Assembly: GCA_044225555.1 (NCBI GenBank) | Contig: JBGAIM010000010.1 | Coordinates: 62,001 to 126,000, forward strand | Direction of reading: 5' to 3' | Origin: JADLHS01 sp044225555 | Lineage (GTDB): Bacteria; Verrucomicrobiota; Verrucomicrobiia; Limisphaerales; JADLHS01 | Length of the DNA: 64,000 nt | Shown here: in pieces, positions 28,691 through 36,476 of the stretch | Layout: each line of letters begins with the position of its first letter | Numbering within the stretch: position 1 is the stretch's first letter | The notes under the pieces: model-generated | Told to the model about the DNA's origin: nothing | The model's input: the letters and a program-made list of their open reading frames with translations, nothing else | Database searches by the model: none | Program-made: the position numbers and the translations under genes

Positions 28691-30097
28691 ATGCCTAGTG
28701 TTTACATCAAGACGTACGGTTGCCAGATGAACGAGCGCGACAGCGAGGCTGTCGCCGCGCAGCTCGTGGCCAAGGGCTACACCATCGCGGCGTCCGAGCA
28801 TGTCGCGGATGTCGTGTTGCTTAACACGTGCAGCGTGCGCGATAACGCCGAGCAGAAGGCCATCAACAAGATGGAGAACATCGCCGGGGACATTCGCAAG
28901 CATCGCCCCGGGGTTGTGCTCGGTTTTCTCGGTTGCATGGCGCAGAGTCGCGGCCAGGAATTGATTGATCGCTTGCCGGATGTCGACCTGGTCCTCGGCA
29001 CGCAGAAATTTCATCGCGCGGCGGAATACCTCGACGAGATTCTTCAAGGCCGGCGCGACAAAATCGTGGACACAGCGGAAGAGCAGGGGAGCGAAGGCAC
29101 GATCAAGGAACACCTGCTCAACGGAACTGCCAAGGAGAAATCGGTCACCGCGTTCGTCAGCATCATGCAGGGCTGCAATCAATACTGCACCTTTTGCATC
29201 GTCCCCTACACGCGCGGCGAGGAGCGCAGCCGTTCCATTCCCGAAATCGTTGGCGAGTGCCGTCAGCTCGTCTCGCAAGGCGTTAAGGAAATCACCCTGC
29301 TTGGCCAGATTGTGACGAGTTACGGGAAGAGATTCTCCCAGATTGGTAGGCTCGAGCTGCCGCTCGACCAGGACGCGCAGCAGCGCGTCCCTCCCGACAA
29401 GATCAAATCCGCCTTCGTCCAACTCATCGAAGCCATCCATGAAATCGAGGGCCTCGAACGCATCCGCTTTACCTCACCACATCCCAAAGGTTATGGCGAC
29501 GACCTGGTGGAAGCCTATGGTCGCCTGCCCAAGCTGGTCGAGAGTGCGCATCTGCCCGTGCAAAGCGGCAGTGATCGCGTGCTGAAACTCATGCATCGCG
29601 GCTACACGCGTGCGCGTTTCTTGGAGATCATCCGCAAGCTACGCGCCGTCCGGCCGGGGATTGGGATCACCAGCGACATCATCGTTGGTTTCCCGGGCGA
29701 GACGGAGGCGGATTTTGAGGAAACCTTGTCGCTTTGCCGCGAGGTGGAGTTCGACAATGCGTTTCTCTTCAAATACTCGCCGCGCAAGGACACTCCGGCG
29801 GCGGCGATGCCGGATCAATTGCCTGAGTCACTCATCGAAGAACGCCATGCACGTTTGCTTGATCTCGTGAACACCATTGGCAGACGGAAATACGAAGCCT
29901 TCGTCTCGCGGCAGGTGCAAATCCTGGTGGAAGGACCGAGCCGGAAGAACGAAGCGCGCATGATGGGACGCACGCCGTGCAACCGGATCGTGCTATTCGA
30001 TGGTGCCGCGCGTCATCGCGGTCAACTTCTGGACGTGCGTGTGACGCGGGTTGGCTCGTTTACTCTGTACGGCGATCCGGCCATTGTAAACTTGTGA
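28691..30097 (+). CDS. miaB: tRNA-2-methylthio-N6-isopentenyladenosine synthase MiaB
   Basis: 468 residues. The N-terminal UPF0004 domain has YGCQMNERDSE and cysteines in NTCSVRDNAEQKA and GFLGCMAQ that bind the auxiliary 4Fe-4S cluster. The radical SAM domain has CNQYCTFCIVPYTRG, and a TRAM domain closes the protein (QILVEGPSRKN onward). MiaB adds a methylthio group to i6A37 in tRNAs reading UNN codons. All expected motifs are present. The start is 6 bases after a run of GCAGC with no clear Shine-Dalgarno. Confidence 0.96.
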   Translation: MPSVYIKTYGCQMNERDSEAVAAQLVAKGYTIAASEHVADVVLLNTCSVRDNAEQKAINKMENIAGDIRKHRPGVVLGFLGCMAQSRGQELIDRLPDVDLVLGTQKFHRAAEYLDEILQGRRDKIVDTAEEQGSEGTIKEHLLNGTAKEKSVTAFVSIMQGCNQYCTFCIVPYTRGEERSRSIPEIVGECRQLVSQGVKEITLLGQIVTSYGKRFSQIGRLELPLDQDAQQRVPPDKIKSAFVQLIEAIHEIEGLERIRFTSPHPKGYGDDLVEAYGRLPKLVESAHLPVQSGSDRVLKLMHRGYTRARFLEIIRKLRAVRPGIGITSDIIVGFPGETEADFEETLSLCREVEFDNAFLFKYSPRKDTPAAAMPDQLPESLIEERHARLLDLVNTIGRRKYEAFVSRQVQILVEGPSRKNEARMMGRTPCNRIVLFDGAARHRGQLLDVRVTRVGSFTLYGDPAIVNL

Positions 30098-30223
30098 GGG
30101 CGCGTGGGGGCTGCCTGTTTTCAGTGGGAGGGTGATATCGGCGGCCGCGGTCCTGCGAAAGCGCGCATGCGGATTGCATCATCGATTGCCCTCGCTTAAG
30201 TTGACGCGCAACGCTTACGCAAC

Positions 30224-31375
30224 ATGCCGCGCACCCGACAGGAATTAGAACAGATCGAAAGCGACATTCTCGCGCCCTACGCCCAACTGAGCGGTGATTC
30301 GCGCGGCCGAAAATTTCGCGAAGCCTCGCCCGCCTGGCGCACGGAATATCAGCGCGACCGTGACCGGGTCATTCATTCGCGGGCGTTCCGCCGGCTGGAA
30401 TACAAGACGCAGGTGTTTCTCAACGGCACGGGCGACCACTTGCGGACGCGGCTCACGCACACGATGGAAGTGGCGGCCATTGCCCGGGGGATCGCGCGCG
30501 CCCTCAAGCTCAATGAGGATTTAACCGAAACCATCGCCCTGGCCCATGACCTCGGCCATTCGCCCTTCGGCCATCGCGGCGAGCATGTTTTGGATCGGTT
30601 GATGAAAGGGCACGGCGGTTTCGAGCACAATCGCCAGAGCCTGCGCGTGGTCGAGGAACTCGAGCAAAAATACCCCGGCTTCTCCGGCCTCAACCTGACG
30701 TGGGAGGTGCGCGAGGGATTGGTGAAACATTTCACAGCCTACGATCATCCGAGCAAACGCGCCGGGTTCGAGGCAAAGAACTCGTCGCTCGAAGCGCAGG
30801 TGGCCAATCTCGCGGATGAAATCACTTATTACAGTCACGATCTGGATGACGGACTCGACGCTGGTTTGTTGAGCGAGGAGGAATTGAATCGTCGCGTGAC
30901 GGTCTGGCGCGACGCCGCCCGGCAGGTGCAACGGGCCCATGGCACACTTCCAGATGAATGCCGGCGCTATTTCATCATCCGCACGATGATTGACGGTCAG
31001 GTGCGGGATGTGGTGGAAACCACGGAGAAACTGATCGTCCGGGCAGGCGTGCAAAGTGCCGATGATGTGCGCCTCCATGCGCAGGCGTTGGTGCAATACA
31101 GTCCGGCGCGGCGCAAGCTGAACCAGGAGATGCGGAAGTATCTTTACCAGAATCTCTATTTCAGCGACGAGGTGGACGAGGCCAACACGCGGGCGGTGCG
31201 GATTCTGGCCGAGTTGTTCAAGTTCTATCGGGCGCACCCGCGCGAAATCGGCGAGCTGTCACGCAAGCGGATCCGGAAGGAGGGCCTGCACCGCGCGGTC
31301 TGCGATTACCTTGCAGGAATGACCGACCGCTACGTCATGCGGGAATATAATCGCTTGTTTGGGCTCAAGCAGTGA
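30224..31375 (+). CDS. dgt: Deoxyguanosinetriphosphate triphosphohydrolase-like protein
   Basis: 383 residues, HD superfamily. Metal-binding motif: RTRLTHTMEVAAIARGIAR (H), then LAHDLGHSPFGHRGEHVLD (HD and two further His), and a late Asp in DEITYYSHDLDDGL. The family hydrolyses dNTPs to deoxynucleoside plus triphosphate, controlling dNTP pools. This is the shorter dGTPase-like type (about 380 residues) rather than E. coli Dgt (505). It follows miaB by 126 bp on the same strand and converges on the next gene with a 3-bp gap. Confidence 0.93.
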   Translation: MPRTRQELEQIESDILAPYAQLSGDSRGRKFREASPAWRTEYQRDRDRVIHSRAFRRLEYKTQVFLNGTGDHLRTRLTHTMEVAAIARGIARALKLNEDLTETIALAHDLGHSPFGHRGEHVLDRLMKGHGGFEHNRQSLRVVEELEQKYPGFSGLNLTWEVREGLVKHFTAYDHPSKRAGFEAKNSSLEAQVANLADEITYYSHDLDDGLDAGLLSEEELNRRVTVWRDAARQVQRAHGTLPDECRRYFIIRTMIDGQVRDVVETTEKLIVRAGVQSADDVRLHAQALVQYSPARRKLNQEMRKYLYQNLYFSDEVDEANTRAVRILAELFKFYRAHPREIGELSRKRIRKEGLHRAVCDYLAGMTDRYVMREYNRLFGLKQ

Positions 31376-31378
31376 GCG

Positions 31379-32041
31379 CTACTTCGCGGCGCGGGCCTTG
31401 ACGACCACGCGATTGTCCTCCACTTGGATGCTGTCGAACTTCCGGATGGCCTCGGCATGCTTGGGGTCCTTGTAGGCATCCTTGGCGAGATTTTCCTGGC
31501 GCAACTGGCTCATGAATGATTCGGGCAGGGGGCTGCCTTTGACTTTGACGCTCTGGGCCGTGACGATCAACACCCCGTTCTCGAGGGACACTTTGAAAAC
31601 GGCCTCGCCATTGAGATAGCGCCCGTTGCCCAGCCATCCCAGGCCCGAAAGCGGAATACTGACCTGGCCTTTGACTTCGTTGCCGTTCACGGAAACATAG
31701 ACTTTATCGGCGAAGGCCTTGGCGTTTTCGCTCCGGGCAATCAGCGCGTTGATTTCGCGCTCGTTCAACATCAGCGGCTCGCCCGGTTTGCCCTGATCCA
31801 GCGTGACGCCAAAGGATTTCACGCGTTCCTGCAAGTTTTGAAATTCGGTATCGGTCATTTCCACTTTCGGCAGTTTCATCGGTTGCGTGTCCGTGTAGGC
31901 ATCCAGTTTGTTGCGGACAAAGCGGACCGCAAGAAATGCCATCAGCCCGGCGAGCAACAGGAGGACGATGGCAGTGAGGCAGCCGTAAAACAGGCAACCG
32001 CGACGTTTGGGCGCAGGCGTTGTGGTGATGGGGTCGGTCAT
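31379..32041 (-). CDS. Membrane-anchored hypothetical protein
   Basis: 220 residues. A Pro/basic cytoplasmic start (TPAPKRRGC) precedes one TM helix (FYGCLTAIVLLLLAGLMAFLAVRFV, about 18-42). The rest is soluble, with NEREINALIARSENAKAFADKVYVSV and a repeated beta pattern (VKGQVSIPLSGLGWLGNGRYLNGEAVFKVS) like that of small lipid- or protein-binding sandwich domains anchored to the inner membrane. Family not recognised. It follows the carbonic anhydrase gene by 35 bp on the same strand. Confidence 0.7.
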   Translation of the reverse strand: MTDPITTTPAPKRRGCLFYGCLTAIVLLLLAGLMAFLAVRFVRNKLDAYTDTQPMKLPKVEMTDTEFQNLQERVKSFGVTLDQGKPGEPLMLNEREINALIARSENAKAFADKVYVSVNGNEVKGQVSIPLSGLGWLGNGRYLNGEAVFKVSLENGVLIVTAQSVKVKGSPLPESFMSQLRQENLAKDAYKDPKHAEAIRKFDSIQVEDNRVVVKARAAK

Positions 32042-32076
32042 AGGTCAATGGAGGTTGGGGCGCGTGGTTGGTTTGT

Positions 32077-32991
32077 TTACTTTCGTTTCTTGCCACCGGT
32101 CGGAAATACCCGGATTGGCGGTGGCGTGGCGGCCTTCGGCATGGGGGCTCGCCGTCGGGGCTCGGGAGGCATGGGCCAGTTTTTCTCGGCCAGCTCGATG
32201 ACCTTGCCGGCGATGTTGACGACGCGGGGCGGGGCGGCTTCGATCGGCGGCACTTCTGGCGGGTGAATTTCCAGGTCCCCAACCTTCTGAGACAACCAGT
32301 CGGTGGCCTTCGTCACGGTTTCGCCGATCTTGGTTTCGGGAAACTTCATCTCGCCGATGTTGAAGTCCGCCAGGGTTTTCAGTTTGTCTACAGTTTCGCC
32401 GGCGGAGCGCACCACTTCGTTCCACTTGTCGCTCATGGGGGCCCACGCTTGATAGCCGTTCACCAGCCATTCCAGCCGGCCGGTCTGAATATCGAGCAAC
32501 AGCCCATGCACGGGGATCTTGGCTCCAATGAGCGGGCTCGAGCGAACGATCGCGCAGGCCTTGATGACGTTTTGTCGCTCGCTGCCAAACATGCCGAAGT
32601 ACTCGTTGACGTTGTCCGGCAGGACGTGACGTTCAATGCCCAGATTCTTGAGCCGCTCCAGCAGTTGCAGGGTGGTGGTCTTGCATACCTGACAGTCCGT
32701 GTGGCCGATGATGGCGATTTCCTCCGCCCCCTTCACCGCGCAGGCGAGCGAGAGCGAGCGCATGGTGCTGGAGGTCGGGCCCGTGATGATGTTTCCGGCA
32801 TTGCGCAGCCAGATGAAATGTTCCTCCGGAATCCCGAGCACGTTGGGTAGAAGTGGATTGAGCCGCACATCAATACAGGTCAACGCGGCGATGGGCAGGG
32901 CTTCGGCGTACTCCGCCGGATGCAACCCGGCGTTGGCATCGCCGGCCGCGGCGCGGTGGTTGGCTTCGGTGATCGCTTCAAAAAGTCGCAT
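32077..32991 (-). CDS. Beta-class carbonic anhydrase with basic Pro-rich C-terminal extension
   Basis: 304 residues. Zinc ligands and dyad are visible as Cys39-x-Asp41-x-Arg43 (CIDVR) and His97-x2-Cys100 (GHTDC), with WLRNAGNI in between. It interconverts CO2 and bicarbonate in the cytoplasm. After the roughly 200-residue catalytic core there is an extension rich in Pro and basic residues (PPEVPPIEAAPPRV; final GGKKRK) that is not part of the usual fold and might mediate binding to a partner. It lies 14 bp after the DnaJ-domain gene. Confidence 0.88.
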   Translation of the reverse strand: MRLFEAITEANHRAAAGDANAGLHPAEYAEALPIAALTCIDVRLNPLLPNVLGIPEEHFIWLRNAGNIITGPTSSTMRSLSLACAVKGAEEIAIIGHTDCQVCKTTTLQLLERLKNLGIERHVLPDNVNEYFGMFGSERQNVIKACAIVRSSPLIGAKIPVHGLLLDIQTGRLEWLVNGYQAWAPMSDKWNEVVRSAGETVDKLKTLADFNIGEMKFPETKIGETVTKATDWLSQKVGDLEIHPPEVPPIEAAPPRVVNIAGKVIELAEKNWPMPPEPRRRAPMPKAATPPPIRVFPTGGKKRK

Positions 32992-33004
32992 AACGTTTCG
33001 GGGT

Positions 33005-33862
33005 TCAGGTTTGGCCTTGGCTGCGGGCTTCGCGGATCAGTAACTCGTAGGCGGCGTTGAGGGATTTGGTCCACTCTTCGGCCAACGAGCGTGAATGTTC
33101 ATCCATGGCGGCAAAACGGTCGGGATGACACTCTTTGACGCGGGCGCGATAGGCGGTTTTGATTTGCGCCAGCGTGGCGGCGGGCTGAACGCCGAGAATC
33201 TCGGCGGGGCTGAGGGTGTGCGGTTCTTCCACCGGGATGGCTTGGGGCTCGGGTTCAGGCAGGTCCGCCGCCTGCGCTTGTGCCAGCAAGGTGCGCAACT
33301 CCAGGCGCAGCGGGGTGACCAGAATCACCCGCAGTCCGTCCGGCCGGAAGAAGATGACTCCGGGCAGCAACTGGAGGTCGTCGCTCAGCTTGGACCACTC
33401 CACCGCCGGGAAACGATGCAACACTTCATCGCGGAAGGCGGGAATGGCTTTGCCCGCCAGATAGGCGAGAACGGCCGCGCAATGCTCCAAATCCAAACGG
33501 GCAAAGCGCCTCACCCGCAGCACGTGCGGCCAGCCTTCCAGGATCAGGCGCGGACCGATGCTGATGTATTCGCGCAAAAACCAGGCCGGCAAAAAGGACA
33601 TGTCGTCGCGCCGCGCCCGGAGTGCGTCCGCGAAAATCAGGCCGGCAACCGCCAGCGCGCCGAGTACGCAGGTGGGCGTGACCAGCGGGGACATCGGAAA
33701 GGCCGAGAGCAGGGGGACCTTTACCGCTACGAAAATGAAACAAGCCATCAACGCCAGCACGAACGCGCCGCCGGTGAGGGTGGCCGCCGCATAAAGCGCG
33801 GCCGATCGCATGCCACGCCGTCGCTTTCTTTCCAGCCAAGTGGTTATCGCATTCTGAGTCAT
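33005..33862 (-). CDS. Membrane protein with C-terminal DnaJ domain
   Basis: 285 residues. Two N-terminal TM helices (about 18-50 and 55-80), a middle domain, then a J domain over the last ~75 residues with an intact HPD motif (ECHPDRF). The J domain should stimulate Hsp70 ATPase at the membrane. The N-terminal and middle regions are paralogous to the next upstream gene (MTQNAITTWLERKR against MNSDAIKIWLKRKW; shared RLDxExC..LAxLA and RNAEGIVFL/LLPGVIFF segments), pointing to a tandem duplication in which only this copy has the J domain. Gene order suggests co-transcription with carbonic anhydrase. Confidence 0.8.
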   Translation of the reverse strand: MTQNAITTWLERKRRRGMRSAALYAAATLTGGAFVLALMACFIFVAVKVPLLSAFPMSPLVTPTCVLGALAVAGLIFADALRARRDDMSFLPAWFLREYISIGPRLILEGWPHVLRVRRFARLDLEHCAAVLAYLAGKAIPAFRDEVLHRFPAVEWSKLSDDLQLLPGVIFFRPDGLRVILVTPLRLELRTLLAQAQAADLPEPEPQAIPVEEPHTLSPAEILGVQPAATLAQIKTAYRARVKECHPDRFAAMDEHSRSLAEEWTKSLNAAYELLIREARSQGQT

Positions 33863-33871
33863 GACTCCGGG

Positions 33872-34552
33872 CTAAACGGGTGACAGGCTCGCCAGTTCCT
33901 GCCGCAATTCTGTGGTTAAATTAAGCCCCTTCTCCAGAAACACAATGCCCTCGGCGTTGCGCAACTGTCCAATGTGATCCTCCCAGCCGGTGGCGCGCAG
34001 TTCCTCATAGGGCACCGCTGTCGTCTGGCTCGCGAGGAAGGCCAGCAACTGGCTGCAACCTTCCGCGTCCAATCGCTTCAGGCGGCTGGCTTCCCGAATC
34101 AAAGTTCCAGTGCCGGTCACGAGGCGCGGTCCGCTCAGGAGGATGTCAGCAATCATGTTCGCGGACGCACCCGGCGAGGCCAGCAAGAAGCCGAGCGATC
34201 CCAACACGCCCGCTTGATACTGCAAAACCGGTGCGGCGACGTAGTCCTTTGTCGGATAATCACCCCAGTGCGCGGGAGGGGTGCGAAAGTGTTGGATGAG
34301 CAGGAGCACGATGAAAACACCGCTGGCGATGAGCCGCCACTCGTGGGTGAGGTGAAGCTGTTTGCTGAAGATCAGGGAGGAAATAGCCGACACGCCCTGA
34401 AATCCAAACCAGATGATGGCGTAGGTGAACCAGAAGGTGAGAAACAATACGACCAGACCGGCCAGCAGCGCCCCAATTGCCAGCAGGTACCGGGCGGTCG
34501 CACTGGAGAACCATTTGCGTTTCAACCAAATCTTGATTGCGTCGGAGTTCAT
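33872..34552 (-). CDS. Membrane protein, J-domain-less paralogue of the neighbouring DnaJ-type gene
   Basis: 226 residues from ATG 34552. An in-frame ATG 117 bp further up exists, but 34552 matches the paralogue's start. Two TM helices (ARYLLAIGALLAGLVVLFLTFWFTYAIIWF and WRLIASGVFIVLLLI) are followed by a soluble domain containing DILLSGPRLV, RLKRLDAEGCSQLLAFLAS and NAEGIVFLEKGLNL, all aligned with the DnaJ-type neighbour. It ends where the J domain would begin. Function unknown; it may form a complex with its paralogue. Confidence 0.68.
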   Translation of the reverse strand: MNSDAIKIWLKRKWFSSATARYLLAIGALLAGLVVLFLTFWFTYAIIWFGFQGVSAISSLIFSKQLHLTHEWRLIASGVFIVLLLIQHFRTPPAHWGDYPTKDYVAAPVLQYQAGVLGSLGFLLASPGASANMIADILLSGPRLVTGTGTLIREASRLKRLDAEGCSQLLAFLASQTTAVPYEELRATGWEDHIGQLRNAEGIVFLEKGLNLTTELRQELASLSPV

Positions 34553-34659
34553 CTGATTGATCCAAGCCGTAGCTCGCGTCGAGAATCCGTGACTGTTCCC
34601 CGCTGCTCCGTAGTCAGCCTCAAACAATTCCAGCCATTTGGCCAACGCTGTTTTGTTAA

Positions 34660-35211
34660 CTAATACCAACCCCGCGCGTTTCGCGCATGGCTGATTGAAA
34701 CCTTGAACGAGGCATAACTATTTGTCGGCGCAGTCGGCGTGATTGAAACCCGGAAGGCTGAGTCGTCATTTGGCCTGACACTCACGTGTCCGAATCCCGT
34801 TGCCGCGTCAATCATGTCGCCTTTGGCGTCGAAGAAACGGCAATCAACCTCGGGATCTCTCCATGTGATAGGACTCGTGTTGGTCAACACACCCGCGATG
34901 TAAATGCGCAATTCATCATGCACAGCCGTCCAATTCATGTGCGATTTCAGAATTTGAAGCGAGTCCGGTAACTCACTGTAGTACGGCTTGGGATTCGTCA
35001 GTTGATCTAGGCGTGAGAACACCGCAAGCCCTCCGATAGTGAAAAGTAGAGCCATCGGGATGCCGACAACGAGCAGGTTTATGAGCGGGTGACGATAAGA
35101 CTTCATCGTCAACCACTGGCGGCAATGCGGGCAGAGCTTCGCATCCGCCTTTATGGGCTCGACGCAAAACGGGCAGGTCCGTTTTGCCATTTCTTTCATA
35201 GGCTCGGTCAT
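34660..35211 (-). CDS. Zinc-ribbon membrane protein
   Basis: 183 residues. The N-terminal zinc ribbon CPFCVEPIKADAKLCPHC is followed by one TM helix (PLINLLVVGIPMALLFTIGGLAVF) and an ectodomain that reads as a FxLyD-like beta sandwich (IYIAGVLTNTSPITWRDPEVDCRFFDAKGDMID). The last segment (SYASFKVSISHARNARGWY) parallels the upstream gene. These two genes are tandem paralogues, 9 bp apart. The fold is common in exported proteins of unknown role. Confidence 0.72.
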   Translation of the reverse strand: MTEPMKEMAKRTCPFCVEPIKADAKLCPHCRQWLTMKSYRHPLINLLVVGIPMALLFTIGGLAVFSRLDQLTNPKPYYSELPDSLQILKSHMNWTAVHDELRIYIAGVLTNTSPITWRDPEVDCRFFDAKGDMIDAATGFGHVSVRPNDDSAFRVSITPTAPTNSYASFKVSISHARNARGWY

Positions 35212-35220
35212 GGGCTGGTC

Positions 35221-35769
35221 CTATTCAGGAGGCTTCACCGGGCGATCGCCGTCGGTTGCTTCTTGAACGCGCACCTGATGCGAAACCTCGCTATTGGTAA
35301 ATGCCAACTCGCCAATGTGCGCGCGGAATCCTTGTTCATGCCGAGGCAGAACCACGAACGCGTCACCTGCATCAGGATGACGCACGTCCAACAACCTGCC
35401 TTGCGCGTCCAGAAAGCGAAGCTCCAATTCATGAACACGCCAAGGGTAATTGCTTCTATTCGTTACCACACCGGTTAGATAGAAATCATTTTTCGCTCTG
35501 ACCCGATCCAACGAGGTCCCCAATACGACGAGATCACCTCGATGCCCGGCAAAGCTTCGACCGCCAACGCCTGCTTCTTTCGGCGCAAGCCAGACGATCG
35601 GGACGAACGTCATCGCCACCAAAGCCAATCCGAATAGCACGATCGTCAACTCCTGCCGCAGTAACACATACCGATCCTGTTTCGACCGACAAAACGGACA
35701 AAGCTTTGCCGCCTGCTTGATAGTCTCGGCGCAGAACGGGCAGATTTTGGTTTCAGCCAGTTCACTCAC
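35221..35769 (-). CDS. Zinc-ribbon membrane protein (paralogue of downstream gene)
   Basis: 182 residues with the same plan as its neighbour: zinc ribbon CPFCAETIKQAAKLCPFC, one TM helix (LTIVLFGLALVAMTFVPIVWL), then a FxLyD-like domain (FYLTGVVTNRSNYPWRVHELELRFLDAQGRLLD...). FxLyD domains occur in proteins where an extra beta-sandwich is displayed on the outer face of the membrane. No catalytic motif is visible and the role is unknown. Confidence 0.72.
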   Translation of the reverse strand: MSELAETKICPFCAETIKQAAKLCPFCRSKQDRYVLLRQELTIVLFGLALVAMTFVPIVWLAPKEAGVGGRSFAGHRGDLVVLGTSLDRVRAKNDFYLTGVVTNRSNYPWRVHELELRFLDAQGRLLDVRHPDAGDAFVVLPRHEQGFRAHIGELAFTNSEVSHQVRVQEATDGDRPVKPPE

Positions 35770-35815
35770 GACAATTCCATTCTTACGTTTGAGAGCCTGT
35801 CATTCAGCCACTAGC

Positions 35816-35950
35816 TTACGCAGACTTCTTCCAAGGTTGCAGCACGGCTGGCTCAAAGGCCGGCGGTGCTTTCGGCATCAAATACCACAAGGCCGGATAA
35901 ATAATGACGCCGGCAAGCATGCAATCCGCGCTGGATCGGCAGGCTTTCAT
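35816..35950 (-). CDS. 44-aa small protein coupled to the PLDc_N-like gene
   Basis: Its ATG (35950-35948) overlaps the upstream stop in an ATGA junction, which is the strongest support for it. The product (KACRSSADCMLAGVIIYP...) has two Cys near the N-terminus, a short hydrophobic stretch (MLAGVIIYPALWYLM) that may be a TM or membrane-dipping segment, and a Pro/Trp-rich tail ending WKKSA. No family recognised. Confidence 0.45.
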   Translation of the reverse strand: MKACRSSADCMLAGVIIYPALWYLMPKAPPAFEPAVLQPWKKSA

Positions 35951-36195
35951 GGGGTGAGCGGCATTTGTCTGGCTTTCGGGCGTCCGATGAAGAAGTAAAG
36001 CAATGCGCCGAGGAAATGGACGAGCGCGATGATGAGCACCCAGGCGATTTTCTCGCCTTCACTCAACCCTTTGTTTTGCGCCGCATGAACCAGCATCCAG
36101 ATCCAAAACGCAAATGAAGCCACCGCCAGCGGAAGCATCACCAGCACCGCCAGTATCAAGATGATTTCCCCGCCACCCAGCATTGCTGCAAACAT
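35947..36195 (-). CDS. PLDc_N-like two-helix membrane protein
   Basis: 82 residues with two TM helices (IILILAVLVMLPLAVASFAFWIWMLV and IAWVLIIALVHFLGALLYFF) joined by HAAQNKGLSEGEK. The second helix ends in FFIGRPKAR, the usual signature of the PLDc_N (phospholipase D N-terminal-like) helical hairpin found free-standing in many bacteria. Role unknown. It follows the flotillin cluster by 15 bp and probably shares its transcript. Confidence 0.75.
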   Translation of the reverse strand: MFAAMLGGGEIILILAVLVMLPLAVASFAFWIWMLVHAAQNKGLSEGEKIAWVLIIALVHFLGALLYFFIGRPKARQMPLTP

Positions 36196-36210
36196 AGGTT
36201 TCCTTTTGGT

Positions 36211-36474
36211 TCAAGTTTCAATGGCCCGCACGACGGTTTCAACTTCCTCCGGCTTGATCACCCCTTTGGCCACGAGTAACCGGATCAGCGTTGCCAGATA
36301 TAACTTCAAGTCTCGGTTCTCGCGCTGCAAGCTGGCGATGCTTTTGGCCTGGGTGAGGTCAATCTGTTGGTTCTCCTGGAACGCGCCCTGCATCTCCGTA
36401 ATGGCACCTTCCAGATCACGAATGTCGAGCTGCTGCCCGACATTGCCCAACAACATCATTCTACCCCAGCCCAT
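36211..36474 (-). CDS. Small coiled-coil protein of the flotillin operon
   Basis: 87 residues, helical and charged, with no TM: LEGAITEMQGAFQENQQIDLTQAKSIASLQRENRDLKLYLATLIRLL reads as a coiled coil followed by a short C-terminal helix. Two bases separate it from the flotillin stop, so it is co-translated or at least co-transcribed. It might bind the flotillin coiled coil; that is inference. Family not recognised. Confidence 0.65.
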   Translation of the reverse strand: MGWGRMMLLGNVGQQLDIRDLEGAITEMQGAFQENQQIDLTQAKSIASLQRENRDLKLYLATLIRLLVAKGVIKPEEVETVVRAIET

Positions 36475-36476
36475 AG

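Noticed and set aside
30201..30206. TTGACG box as a dgt promoter
   Set aside because: The matching -10 position would overlap the dgt start codon and no TARNCT-like box is present.
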